Shown: positions 34,077 to 42,257 of the stretch, one piece after another
Numbering within the stretch: the first letter of the stretch is position 1
How the letters are laid out: every line of letters begins with the position of its first letter
NCBI GenBank assembly: GCA_016786845.1
Contig: JAEUVB010000008.1
Location: 62,001 to 126,000 of the forward strand
Origin: Chitinophagaceae bacterium
GTDB lineage: Bacteria; Bacteroidota; Bacteroidia; Chitinophagales; Chitinophagaceae
Direction of reading: 5' to 3'
DNA length: 64,000 nucleotides
Made by a program: the position numbers and the translations under genes
The notes under the pieces: generated by a model
Database searches by the model: none
Seen by the model: the letters and a program-made list of their open reading frames with translations, nothing else
What the model was told of the DNA's origin: nothing

Positions 34077-34122
34077 AGCATTGCAGATAATTGCTTCTCA
34101 GCATTGTAGATAATTGCTCCTC
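34077..34122. repeat. 23-bp direct repeat, two copies
   Basis: AGCATTGCAGATAATTGCTTCTC followed directly by AGCATTGTAGATAATTGCTCCTC, immediately after the REP-like hairpins. The unit is split here for reading only as AGCATTG[C/T]AGATAATTGCT plus [T/C]CTC. The rest of the 33847-34170 gap holds no gene. Confidence 0.8.
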
Positions 34123-34170
34123 AGTAATTTTACTACTGGAATAATTTCCGGATTATGGAATTCGCAGCCC

Positions 34171-34446
34171 CTATTTATCCACCGGCTGCGACATCACCAT
34201 CTCATAAAAATGCCGCCCTTCAGTACTGAGTTTTTCCAAATCCACTTCAATTGAAGGCAGAATGTCTATCAACGCATTGATACGGCCTTCGAGCGGCAAG
34301 AACTTATTGATGACGGCAATTCTCCTTTCTTGCAATATGCAATAACCACTGTGAAAATTTCCTTTTTCCAATCGAACCATATAGCCAATCTCGTCGTAGA
34401 GTTCTTCGAACTTCTTTAAGGTGGCCGGGGTATATTTAATACTCAT
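34171..34446 (-). CDS. small conserved-looking protein, unknown
   Basis: 91 residues without signal peptide or membrane segment: a helical N-terminus (TLKKFEELYDEIGYMVRLEKG) and a basic middle (CILQERRIAVINKFLPLEGR). I recall similar short proteins in Bacteroidota but no function. It is divergent from the porin-like gene; its start codon overlaps the -7 element of that gene (34446-34453), so the two promoters must interfere. Confidence 0.65.
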   Translation of the reverse strand: MSIKYTPATLKKFEELYDEIGYMVRLEKGNFHSGYCILQERRIAVINKFLPLEGRINALIDILPSIEVDLEKLSTEGRHFYEMVMSQPVDK

Positions 34447-34453
34447 ATATTTG
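34446..34453 (+). promoter_or_regulatory. -7 element TATATTTG for the porin-like gene
   Basis: Exact match 21 bases before the ATG at 34475; its first base is also the first base of the divergent gene's start codon. Confidence 0.6.
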
Positions 34454-34474
34454 CGAATACAATTAAATGAAGAG

Positions 34475-35146
34475 ATGGCTAAATTAAGTCAAATGTACTT
34501 ATTCGCAGGCTTGATGATCCTGAACTTATACACATTGCCGGCAAGGGCTCAATCCCTCGATGATGAGGAGCGTACCTTTTTTGGCGGACTCACCGCAGGG
34601 GCGAATTTTTCCCAGGTCGACGGGGATAATTTTGCAGGCTATCATCGGGTAGGGTGGAATGCCGGGGTCGTGGTCTTCGCCAAACTCAGCGGATCCTTTG
34701 CGGGAGGCATGGAATTGCTCTTCGCTCAAAAAGGCAGCCGGGCCGGTCAAAATCAATTACCCAAATGGGCCAATGACCAAAGTACCGTCCTTACAGATTA
34801 TAAGATCCAATTGAATTACGCCGAGGTGCCCGTCACCATCAACTACTTCGACAAGCGTCGCAATCACTTCGGGGCCGGATTGGCTTATGCGCAATTGGTG
34901 AGCAGCAAGGAAAAATACCGCGACGGACAAGGATTGATTTATGAACAGGATGCCAAACTCTTCCCATTTAAAAAATTTGACCTCAGTTGTGTCCTCACCG
35001 GCAGTGCCCATCTGTGGAAGGGGTTTTACATGAATATCCGCTTTCAGTATTCCTTACTCACCGTACGCAATAGCTACAACTTCCTCACCGGACGGCCCGA
35101 GCAATACAACAATCTCTGGTGTACCCGACTCGTTTATTTGTTTTAA
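34475..35146 (+). CDS. outer-membrane beta-barrel protein (PorT/OMP_b-brl_2-like)
   Basis: 223 residues from the ATG at 34475. The signal peptide ends ARAQ (about residue 28 counted from here). The barrel begins FFGGLTAGANFSQVDGDNFAGYHRVGWNAGVV, the usual opening of PF13568-type barrels, and ends with an aromatic-rich strand WCTRLVYLF, whose terminal Phe is the BAM recognition residue. Function unknown. Confidence 0.82.
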   Translation: MAKLSQMYLFAGLMILNLYTLPARAQSLDDEERTFFGGLTAGANFSQVDGDNFAGYHRVGWNAGVVVFAKLSGSFAGGMELLFAQKGSRAGQNQLPKWANDQSTVLTDYKIQLNYAEVPVTINYFDKRRNHFGAGLAYAQLVSSKEKYRDGQGLIYEQDAKLFPFKKFDLSCVLTGSAHLWKGFYMNIRFQYSLLTVRNSYNFLTGRPEQYNNLWCTRLVYLF

Positions 35147-35207
35147 ACAGAGCCTGATTCCCCGCCGATAAAAATATTCTACACCTTACCTTCGCACCCG
35201 TTAGTTT

Positions 35208-36626
35208 ATGCAAATACCCTGCACCAAGGATGAATTGCTGATCCTCGAAAAGATCGCCTTTGCTGCCCGTAAAATGGAGCTGCCCTGCTATGTGATCGGT
35301 GGATTTGTACGCGATAAAATCATCGGCCGTCCCACCAAGGATATAGATATCGTTTGCATTGGCGATGGCATCGAGCTGGCCACACAAACTGCCGCCTTAT
35401 TTCGCGCCAAACCCGAAGTGGCGGTCTTCAAAAATTTCGGTACGGCACAGATTAAAGTCGATGGTTTGGAAATTGAATTTGTTGGGGCCCGTAAGGAATC
35501 CTACCGCAGCGACAGTCGCAAGCCCGAAGTGGAACCCGGTACCCTGGTCGATGATCAAAACCGCCGCGACCTCACCATCAATGCCCTCGCCATCAGTTTG
35601 AATAAGGAAGATTACGGACAACTCCTCGATCCCTTCGACGGACTCAAGGATCTCGAAGATAAAATTCTCCGCACACCCCTCGATCCGGCCCGTACATTTT
35701 CCGATGATCCTTTACGCATGTTGCGCACCATCCGTTTTGCCACCCAGCTTCAGTACAACATTTTGCCCGAGACCTTCGAATCGATCAAAGAAAATGCCGA
35801 ACGCATCCGCATCATTTCCGCCGAACGCATCATCGATGAACTCAACAAGATCATGATGTGTAAAAAACCTTCGGTTGGTTTCGATTTGCTCTACCGAAGT
35901 CAGTTGCTCCACATCATCTTTCCCGAACTGGCTGCCCTCTCCGGTGCCGAGTATATCGACGGCAAAGGGCATAAAGACAATTTCTACCATACCATACAAG
36001 TGCTCGATAATATTTGTCCGCATACCCAGGATATTTGGCTGCGTTGGGCTGCGCTTCTCCACGATATTGGCAAGCCCGCCACGAAACGTTTCGAAGAAGG
36101 CACTGGCTGGACCTTCCACAACCATGAATGGATCGGTTCGAAAATGGTTCCGGGCATTTTCAAGCGACTGAAATTACCCTTGAACGAAAAGATGAAGTAT
36201 GTGCAAAAACTCGTGATGCTGCACCTGCGTCCCATCAGTCTCACCAAAGAGAATATCACCGATAGTGCGGTACGTCGTCTGCTCTTCGATGCCGGAGAAG
36301 ATATCGAAGATCTGATGATGCTCTGCAACGCCGATATTACCTCAAAGAACGCCGCCAAGGTGAAACGCATCAAAGAGAATTTCGCCATGGTGAGCCAAAA
36401 ACTCATCGATGTGGAAGCTAAAGATCAGATCCGTAACTGGCAACCGCCTATTACCGGTGAGATCATTATGCAGACCTTCAACCTGACGCCTTCGCGTTTG
36501 GTCGGTGAAATTAAGGATGCCGTGCGCGAAGCCATACTCGACGGCGTCATCCGCAACGATTATGATGAAGCTTTTGCCTTTATGTTGAAAAAAGCGGAGG
36601 AACTAAATGTGAAACCTATTTTGTAA
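35208..36626 (+). CDS. cca: CCA-adding tRNA nucleotidyltransferase / poly(A) polymerase family with HD domain
   Basis: 472 residues. The head domain has GGFVRD (31-36) and the catalytic DID (Asp45, Asp47). The flexible loop and the [10 protein letters not shown] motif (near 117-126) follow, then the template-reading region [14 protein letters not shown]-terminal HD phosphohydrolase domain has LHDIGKP near 282. The enzyme adds or repairs the 3' CCA of tRNAs, consistent with the tRNA-Glu gene here not encoding CCA. Upstream TACCTTCG is one base off the -7 consensus. Confidence 0.92.
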   Translation: MQIPCTKDELLILEKIAFAARKMELPCYVIGGFVRDKIIGRPTKDIDIVCIGDGIELATQTAALFRAKPEVAVFKNFGTAQIKVDGLEIEFVGARKESYRSDSRKPEVEPGTLVDDQNRRDLTINALAISLNKEDYGQLLDPFDGLKDLEDKILRTPLDPARTFSDDPLRMLRTIRFATQLQYNILPETFESIKENAERIRIISAERIIDELNKIMMCKKPSVGFDLLYRSQLLHIIFPELAALSGAEYIDGKGHKDNFYHTIQVLDNICPHTQDIWLRWAALLHDIGKPATKRFEEGTGWTFHNHEWIGSKMVPGIFKRLKLPLNEKMKYVQKLVMLHLRPISLTKENITDSAVRRLLFDAGEDIEDLMMLCNADITSKNAAKVKRIKENFAMVSQKLIDVEAKDQIRNWQPPITGEIIMQTFNLTPSRLVGEIKDAVREAILDGVIRNDYDEAFAFMLKKAEELNVKPIL

Positions 36627-36631
36627 GTTTG
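36624..36631 (+). promoter_or_regulatory. -7 element TAAGTTTG for the pRiA4b-like gene
   Basis: Exact match whose TAA is the stop codon of the preceding cca gene; 17 bases before the next ATG. Confidence 0.45.
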
Positions 36632-36648
36632 TCACCTAAGATAGAAGT

Positions 36649-37227
36649 ATGTCCTTAATAAAAATGAGCGTTACCTGGGAAGACGATGATAGTACGTATC
36701 GTATTATAGAAGTTTTGTCTGCCCAAACCTTTTACGAATTTCATACCGGCATCAAGCAGGCCTTGCAATTGCCTGAGGCCATGGAGGCTTCTTTTTTTAT
36801 TAGCAATGATCATTGGACCCGGGAAAAGGAAATCTCTTCCGTGGTGGAGAAAAATTTACGTGATGCGCCGGCCCTCAGTATGCGTCGTACGCCCATTGGT
36901 GCCTTGATCAACGACCCGCATCAAAAATTTATTTATGTCTGCGATCATCCCAAGGCCTGGGTATTTCGCATCGAAATCATGTTGCTCTCGCCCGCACCCG
37001 AGATGGCGAATAATTATCCTACCTGCGTGAAGAGTGAAGGCATTTCGCCCAGTCAATTCGGCATCGGTATTAAAGAGAAGGACAGTGTGATGGAAATAGA
37101 AGAACGCTACGATTTGGGCGGTCAGGAAGAAGGCTATGGTGAAGAAGGCGACGATGACGATCTCACCGGACTAACCGACGATTCGGAAGACACAGGTGGT
37201 GCCGACCTTGGGGGAGAAGAGTTTTAG
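36649..37227 (+). CDS. pRiA4b ORF-3-like protein with acidic tail
   Basis: 192 residues. The core (about 5-135) matches the plasmid pRiA4b ORF-3-like domain: YRIIEVLSAQTFYEFHTGIKQA, ASFFISNDHW and DPHQKFIYVCDHPKAWVFRIEI. The last ~45 residues are strongly acidic (EEGYGEEGDDDDLTGLTDDSED), a feature of the Bacteroidota versions. Biochemical function is unknown. It sits between cca and miaA, two tRNA 3'-end or base modification genes, with 22 and 24 bases to the neighbours, so a link with tRNA or RNA metabolism is possible but unproven. Confidence 0.8.
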   Translation: MSLIKMSVTWEDDDSTYRIIEVLSAQTFYEFHTGIKQALQLPEAMEASFFISNDHWTREKEISSVVEKNLRDAPALSMRRTPIGALINDPHQKFIYVCDHPKAWVFRIEIMLLSPAPEMANNYPTCVKSEGISPSQFGIGIKEKDSVMEIEERYDLGGQEEGYGEEGDDDDLTGLTDDSEDTGGADLGGEEF

Positions 37228-37251
37228 GACCAATCATCAAATTATGTTTTC

Positions 37252-38124
37252 GTGAAAACTTTATACGTCATCGGTGGACCCACAGCCAGCGGTAAAACCG
37301 ATATGGCGATTGATTTGGCTTTACGCTTGAATACAGAAATCCTATCTGCCGACAGCAGGCAATGTTATCGTGAAATGAATATCGGGGTGGCCAAACCGAG
37401 TAAGGAAGAATTGGCAAAAGTGAAACACCATTTTATTGATACTCACCACATCGCCGATGAGGTCTCGGCCGGGATGTATGAGAAGTATGCATTAGATACC
37501 CTTGAACATATTTTCGCACAACACGATGCCGCTGTTTGTGTGGGCGGCACCGGTCTCTATATCAAAGCCTTGTGCGAAGGCATCGATGAAATGCCACCGG
37601 TGGATCCGCTCATGAAAGCAGAGGTCGAAAAAATGTATGAGACTCAGGGACTGCTTTCTTTGCAACAAGCTTTGCAACTAGAGGATGCGAAATTTTTCAG
37701 CACAGCCGAGCAAGACAATCCCATGCGCCTCATGAGGGCCTTATCTTTTGTGCGATCACATGGCCGGTCGATTTTAGATTATCGAAACCAACAAACCAAG
37801 CCGCGTGATTTTCAGATTCGAAAGTTTGTGATCGACATGGATCGCGATATCTTATATCATCGCATCAATCTCCGCGTCGATCGCATGATGCAGCAGGGAT
37901 TATTGGAAGAAGTAAAAAGTCTGATGCCGTATCGCGCGTATAAAAGTTTAAATACCGTGGGCTATTCCGAATTGTTTCATTACCTCGACGGGGAGTGGAC
38001 CCTGCCTTATGCGGTAGACAAAATCAAACAACATACACGCAATTATGCCAAGCGACAAATCACCTGGTTCAAACATCAGGGCGATTTTCAAGCGGTGAAA
38101 TTTTTGAAGGATATCATTTCTTAA
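37252..38124 (+). CDS. miaA: tRNA dimethylallyltransferase
   Basis: 290 residues, GTG start (the ATG 8 bases upstream is out of frame and closed at once). Adds a dimethylallyl group to A37 of tRNAs reading UNN codons. P-loop GPTASGKT at 9-16; also SADSRQCYREMNIGVAKPS, the HHFIDTHH segment, GGTGLYIKALCEG, and a C-terminal RNYAKRQITWFKHQ. Length is normal for the family. Confidence 0.96.
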   Translation: MKTLYVIGGPTASGKTDMAIDLALRLNTEILSADSRQCYREMNIGVAKPSKEELAKVKHHFIDTHHIADEVSAGMYEKYALDTLEHIFAQHDAAVCVGGTGLYIKALCEGIDEMPPVDPLMKAEVEKMYETQGLLSLQQALQLEDAKFFSTAEQDNPMRLMRALSFVRSHGRSILDYRNQQTKPRDFQIRKFVIDMDRDILYHRINLRVDRMMQQGLLEEVKSLMPYRAYKSLNTVGYSELFHYLDGEWTLPYAVDKIKQHTRNYAKRQITWFKHQGDFQAVKFLKDIIS

Positions 38125-38140
38125 AGCGATATTTTTTTCT

Positions 38141-38271
38141 TGGGGGTGCCCCCGCTAAGAGAAGAGCGAGTGCTGAGTGTGAGCGTGGTGGCGGGGTCGG
38201 GCTGTCCGCTCATAGTCCCGATAGCCTGCGGCGTATCGGGAGCTATCCGCTACCATCCCTCACCCTGGCGT
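38141..38271 (+). repeat. REP-like dispersed element, copy B
   Basis: Same block order as copy A: GGGGGTGCCCCCGC, GGCGGGGTCGGGCT, then GTCCGCT, a palindrome CCCGAT...ATCGGG, then AGCTATCCGCT and ATCCCTCACC. The conserved outer blocks are shared while the central palindrome differs. It lies between the miaA stop and the convergent methyltransferase stop. Confidence 0.8.
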
Positions 38272-38293
38272 TCCGAATGAAATGGGTTCTCTA

Positions 38294-39001
38294 TTAATTG
38301 GACTTCCTGTGCAAAGAGTTTTTTTTCTTCCCGATCAAAATGGTGTGGATATCAAATTCCGTTTCCGATGTTTTATACTTTACTTGAAATGTTTTGATTT
38401 CGTCAAAATTTGTCTTCGTAAGATGTGCTTTTAAGTCACTCATAAGATGATAATGAAAATAGACCCGCCCGCCACTACCCGTTATATAGCCGGATTTGTC
38501 GGGTTCGCCTTCCACGAAACTGAGGTAAATAAGGCCGTGGTCGTTTAATAAGCGTTCGGCATTCGAAATCAGTTGACGGCTTTCTGAAAGTGATAAATAA
38601 GGCAAACAAAATCCAACAATAATTGCATCATAAGCAGAGTCCAATTGATCGATTTGTCGACAGTCCATGACGGCAAACTGTGCGTTCGGGTTATTCAACT
38701 TTGACAGTTCAATCATATTGGGTGCAATGTCAATTCCAAATAGGTCAAAGTCGGGGCGCTTCGATAAAAGATACTTTGAAATATTTCCGGGGCCGCAACC
38801 CAATTCCAAAATTTTTACTTGATCAGGTGACAAGTTATCGATGATATAATCATAAGTATGATCATACAAATTCAGATCCATAAATTTATCCTGATACAGA
38901 GACGCAACCTTGTTCCAGGTGTCAAATGTTTCTTTGTATCTATCCATGGTATTGTCGTTATGAAGTCGCTGCATCGAATCCCGCATGAATATATCACACA
39001 C
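38294..39001 (-). CDS. class I SAM-dependent methyltransferase
   Basis: 235 residues (or 217 if the ATG at 38947 is used). Motif I ILELGCGPGN (near 82-91) binds SAM; motif II FDLFGIDIAPNMIELS and the post-I acidic residue follow, then YDAIIVGFCLPYL. No specificity domain is seen, so the acceptor is unknown. A TACATTTG -7 element lies 13 bases upstream of the longer start. Confidence 0.88.
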   Translation of the reverse strand: MCDIFMRDSMQRLHNDNTMDRYKETFDTWNKVASLYQDKFMDLNLYDHTYDYIIDNLSPDQVKILELGCGPGNISKYLLSKRPDFDLFGIDIAPNMIELSKLNNPNAQFAVMDCRQIDQLDSAYDAIIVGFCLPYLSLSESRQLISNAERLLNDHGLIYLSFVEGEPDKSGYITGSGGRVYFHYHLMSDLKAHLTKTNFDEIKTFQVKYKTSETEFDIHTILIGKKKNSLHRKSN

Positions 39002-39014
39002 TCATTCGTAATCA

Positions 39015-39022
39015 CAAATGTA
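39015..39022 (-). promoter_or_regulatory. -7 element TACATTTG for the methyltransferase gene
   Basis: Exact match on the minus strand, 13 bases before the ATG at 39001. Confidence 0.6.
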
Positions 39023-39220
39023 AACCAGCATGCCGGATTTTCTTTTTTATGGTATGGCTACCCGGAAATGGATCTGTAATGGCTTTCACTCATCATGATT
39101 ACGGTAAATGCAAAGAACTTTAAACAAGCAGACATTGCCTTTGTACAGAATCCAAAGAAAGTAATGGCTTTGTAATCTATATGAACGGCCTGATGAAAAA
39201 CAATAGAGCTTTACGGGTTC

Positions 39221-39745
39221 CTACTTCTTTGTTTTCTTAATGGCATCAAGGTATTTTTTCTTCACGCCGTTATTTTGTTCTCTCAAGCAAATAGCCTCCA
39301 AAGTTGGCAAGAGATCCCGGTGATGTTTTGTTTTTAGTTTGAGTATTTCACCGAGTGCAAATGCAGCCGCCCAGCGAACCACTGTACCTTCATGTTCAGT
39401 GTTAGTCAATAAATGGGCAATGGAGGTATCCAATTTCGTTGGAAATAAATGAGCCATGTTTCCGATCACCTTAGCGCTTTCCCATTTTATTCTGGGTGCT
39501 TTTTCGGTCAGCGTTTTTGTAACATAAGCCAAAACTTCTTCATCAGCCACTTGGGGATTTTGACGGGTTGCAAATTCAAGGGCTTCAATACAGGTTGCAT
39601 TATGGGCGTCTTTCGAACCATCGGCAAAAGCCAAAAGTTCGTCGCTTGGCAAGGAGCCGTCTAGGAGCCAAGTGCTAATGGTTTCAACTTTTTCTTTCGT
39701 TTTTATGGATTTGTCTGCCAGCAGTTCTTGTAGTGTATGATTCAT
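39221..39745 (-). CDS. HEAT-repeat-like protein
   Basis: 174 residues from the ATG at 39745. All-helical, with repeated helix pairs such as CIEALEFATRQNPQVADEEVL, IKWESAKVIGNMAHLFP and VVRWAAAFALGEILKLKTK, the last two being clear HEAT units with the conserved A-x-x-L-G pattern. Basic C-terminus. Probably a protein-interaction scaffold in the cytoplasm; partners unknown. Confidence 0.75.
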   Translation of the reverse strand: MNHTLQELLADKSIKTKEKVETISTWLLDGSLPSDELLAFADGSKDAHNATCIEALEFATRQNPQVADEEVLAYVTKTLTEKAPRIKWESAKVIGNMAHLFPTKLDTSIAHLLTNTEHEGTVVRWAAAFALGEILKLKTKHHRDLLPTLEAICLREQNNGVKKKYLDAIKKTKK

Positions 39746-40006
39746 AAAATTTAAGATAGTCAAATTCTTTAAAGTTTGCATCATTCGCTCATGTAAATTC
39801 GAAAAAATGGATAAAGCCTGAACGGATCAGCTGCTTCCATGACTTTATGCTGTTCGCCATTTGTAATCGCGAACCCGGATAAAAACAGGTCTGTGACTTG
39901 GCACGTAATCTTGAATTTAGTTGCACGCGATTGCAAATATCGAACATCGTGACTCCAAAAATTCCACCCCTCCAACTAAAAATTAAATACTTGTTAAAGC
40001 CTTCCA
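39746..40006. other. intergenic region without a recognised gene
   Basis: About 260 bases with only short overlapping minus-strand frames in two phases, which do not resemble known proteins. A 20-bp palindrome and a promoter follow directly (listed separately). Confidence 0.45.
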
Positions 40007-40026
40007 ATCTTATCACGTGATAAGAT
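40007..40026. promoter_or_regulatory. 20-bp perfect palindrome, candidate operator
   Basis: ATCTTATCACGTGATAAGAT, perfectly self-complementary. It ends 19 bases before the -7 element at 40046, so it covers the -33 region of that promoter. This suits a repressor or activator site controlling the repeat ORF and possibly the gene behind it. It shares the TCACGTGA core with parS but differs at six of 16 positions. Confidence 0.6.
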
Positions 40027-40045
40027 GCCTCCATTTCATGTCTGC

Positions 40046-40053
40046 TACGTTTG
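40046..40053 (+). promoter_or_regulatory. -7 element TACGTTTG for the heptad-repeat ORF
   Basis: Exact TAnnTTTG match, 30 bases before the ATG at 40084. An in-frame TTG at 40051 lies within the element and is not a start. Confidence 0.6.
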
Positions 40054-40083
40054 TCCCATCAATTAACAAACAAAACAAACAAA

Positions 40084-40701
40084 ATGTCCGACATGATATA
40101 TCCAATAATCTCCCACCTTCAGAATGCCCTCGCAACATTCAACCCCCTTTCCGGGCTATGTTCGAATAGCGCCATTCCTTTCAGCCTTCCGGAGAATCAA
40201 GGTCTGCTGATTTTGTTCATCAATGATGTAAAGAAATTTTACAGTATGCCTGTTCACCTGGAGGTGAAACCCATTCACGTCCGTGTGAAATCAATTCACC
40301 TCGATATGAAGGCTATACACGTCCGTGTGAAATCAATGCACTTCCATATAAAATCTTTTCACCAACGAATGAAAGGAATTCACTGCCGTGTGAAATCAAT
40401 GCACTTCCGGATGCCATCAATACACTTCCTGATGAACCGGATCCACTGCTGGGTAAAATCCATTCACCGCCAATTGAAACCGGTTCAATCCCGAATGAAA
40501 TGTCTATACGCTTCGATAAAATCAATGCACTTGTCTGTATATCCCAATAGACTTAAAGTAAAATCAGGCCCCTCAAGATCATTAGAACCTTTTATGCACC
40601 CACTTCCAAAGGAAGTCTGTTTGCATTCCGGAAACTGCCACCCTCCCTGGAAAAAACGCGCATCACCCAACTGCCTTCTTCAGTCCATAAGATCAACGTG
40701 A
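40084..40701 (+). CDS. heptad-repeat protein with histidine every seven residues
   Basis: 205 residues, no recognised family. The first ~55 residues are ordinary (MSDMIYPIISHLQNAL, then a hydrophobic GLLILFIND). Residues 58-155 are 14 tandem heptads of the form H-x-x-[V/M/I]-K-x-[I/M], with His at 58, 65, 72, 79, 86, 93, 100, 107, 114, 121, 128 and 149 (Gln135 and Tyr142 break the row). The spacing would place all His on one helix face. A basic, Cys-containing tail ends the protein. The promoter and 20-bp palindrome upstream support expression. The gene behind it lies 84 bases downstream on the same strand. Confidence 0.5.
   Translation: MSDMIYPIISHLQNALATFNPLSGLCSNSAIPFSLPENQGLLILFINDVKKFYSMPVHLEVKPIHVRVKSIHLDMKAIHVRVKSMHFHIKSFHQRMKGIHCRVKSMHFRMPSIHFLMNRIHCWVKSIHRQLKPVQSRMKCLYASIKSMHLSVYPNRLKVKSGPSRSLEPFMHPLPKEVCLHSGNCHPPWKKRASPNCLLQSIRST
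40255..40548 (+). repeat. 21-bp repeat array, 14 degenerate units
   Basis: Consensus unit CACNTCCGTGTGAAATCAATN. Unit junctions form a short dyad GTGAA-atcaa-TTCAC, repeated at 21-bp spacing (two helical turns). Units diverge mostly by non-synonymous changes, but His and Lys codons of the heptad are kept in most copies. Confidence 0.85.
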
Positions 40702-40785
40702 AGTATTCAACGATTCACGAAAATCTATTCGTTCAAATAATTAAAAATAAAACAAAATAATTTTAAACAATTAAAATAAACTATC

Positions 40786-41730
40786 ATGAAATTGAATAAA
40801 TACAATTGCCCGCAACAAGATCTGTACACCATCGTTTATATGGGATGGAAATCTTGCAGAAAAAAACTCAGCGCATTCACAGACTTCAAACCCGTCTATA
40901 CCGACGCTTATATCGATGAAAAAATTGCGCAGGCCGATGCCGCCGAAAAAATGCCCTCGGAACAAGAAAGAGATGGTAAAATTTCTTCACTCCGACTTCA
41001 TTTGCTCGATGCCAATCAGATTTGCCTGACGAATTTTCAGTCCCTCAAGCGATATATCGATACCGCCTTTACACCTAAATATGCAGGCCCCGAATATGCT
41101 ACAATAGGAAACGAGCTCTATTCGAAAGCGCTTCATAAAAATTGGGATACCACCAAAAGTATCATGACCAAATGCAGCACATATATCGCACAGAATGTAG
41201 TCAAACTCTCTGAGAATTTGAACATGCCCCCAAGCTTCCCGGCTAAGTTTGAATCCGATTTGGCCAACTTTAATACCCTGCATCATGATTTCCTTGAAGC
41301 GGAAGAATCCGCGCTGGATCAAACCAAAGCCAAAATTGACGCTAACAATGCCATCTATACCGACCTCATGGCCATGTTTGCCGACGCTCAAATCTTGTTC
41401 AAAAATGAAGATGCATTACTCAAACAATTCACCTTCTCCGATGTCCTCTACCTCGTCTCCGGTGCCGGTACTGCCGGCATCCGTGGTGCCATCACTAATA
41501 CAGCCAACAACAAAGCCGTAAAAGAGGTCACCATCACCGTCGACGAAACACAGGATACCACCATCACCGATGAGACCGGTAAATATGAAATCTCTCCCAT
41601 GGCTTCCGGCAACTACACCCTCCTCATCAGTGCCCCGGGTTTCGAATCCCAAACCATTTCCCATGAGGTGCTCGTCGGTACCATCTCCACCCTCAACATC
41701 ACCCTCAATCCCAGCGCCGTGACGGTTTAA
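40786..41730 (+). CDS. carboxypeptidase-regulatory-like domain protein
   Basis: 314 residues, no signal peptide. Residues 1-225 are helical (YNCPQQDLYTIVYMGWKSCRKKLSAFTDFK through LEAEESALDQTKAKIDANN), an uncharacterised domain I associate with Bacteroidota proteins of similar layout. The last ~85 residues form a CarboxypepD_reg beta-sandwich: GIRGAITNTANNKAVKEVTITV, TITDETGKYEISPMASGNYTLLISAPGFE. It follows the heptad-repeat ORF on the same strand. Lack of a secretion signal in a protein with such a sandwich is notable. Function unknown. Confidence 0.75.
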   Translation: MKLNKYNCPQQDLYTIVYMGWKSCRKKLSAFTDFKPVYTDAYIDEKIAQADAAEKMPSEQERDGKISSLRLHLLDANQICLTNFQSLKRYIDTAFTPKYAGPEYATIGNELYSKALHKNWDTTKSIMTKCSTYIAQNVVKLSENLNMPPSFPAKFESDLANFNTLHHDFLEAEESALDQTKAKIDANNAIYTDLMAMFADAQILFKNEDALLKQFTFSDVLYLVSGAGTAGIRGAITNTANNKAVKEVTITVDETQDTTITDETGKYEISPMASGNYTLLISAPGFESQTISHEVLVGTISTLNITLNPSAVTV

Positions 41731-41759
41731 TACTATATCCATCACCCAACATCACCTAT

Positions 41760-41810
41760 CCCGAGTTTTAGAGACGCATGATCATACGTCGCAACAACTC
41801 GGGATTTTTT
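41760..41810 (+). terminator. terminator after the CarboxypepD_reg-like gene
   Basis: Outer stem CCCGAGTT / AACTCGGG enclosing a second small stem GACG / CGTC, followed by ATTTTTTT. Confidence 0.78.
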
Positions 41811-42257
41811 TGCATTCATACGCCTCGAGAACATCTTTTTGTCTGAATCACAATCCCCGGAATTTAAAAATCCTCAGAATTGCACGTACCTCAGTCCCCG
41901 GATTCCTCCTTGTACATGATGCAAAAAAATCTAGTTCTGCCGAAACACCCTTCGTTTCGCAGCCCTATTTTGTCGCATGCTGCGAGGTACGGAATCAAGA
42001 ATAAAAACGCTATGATTCCACTCGTAGCTTGCTCTTTGTCGAGGGTGCTCCATATTAAACATTAAACATTCATCATTCAAAGTTGACGAAGTCGAAAGCG
42101 CCACCGATCGTAGCGAATACCCCGCAGGGTAAACAGAGTGAGAATGAGTATGAGAATGAGGAAGGCTTCGTGGCATTCCTTGCGGAGAATAAGCCAGCCG
42201 AGGAGGCGCCAAAGGGAGAAAAAGAAAGGCAAAGAGAAAGGGCTAACAGGACAAAAA
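41811..42257. other. intergenic region before the recF stop
   Basis: About 450 bases. It holds a motif AACATTCATCATTC (near 42065-42080) that recurs at 59189-59202, and a stretch ACAGAGTGAGAATGAG that resembles the repeat block at 55.5-56 kb. An 83-codon plus-strand frame here overlaps recF and is not credible. Confidence 0.5.

Noticed and set aside
40007..40026. The palindrome as a parS site for ParB.
   Set aside because: It shares only the TCACGTGA core plus one outer base per half; six of the 16 parS positions differ.
40255..40548. CRISPR array.
   Set aside because: Same reason: 21-bp tandem units without spacers.
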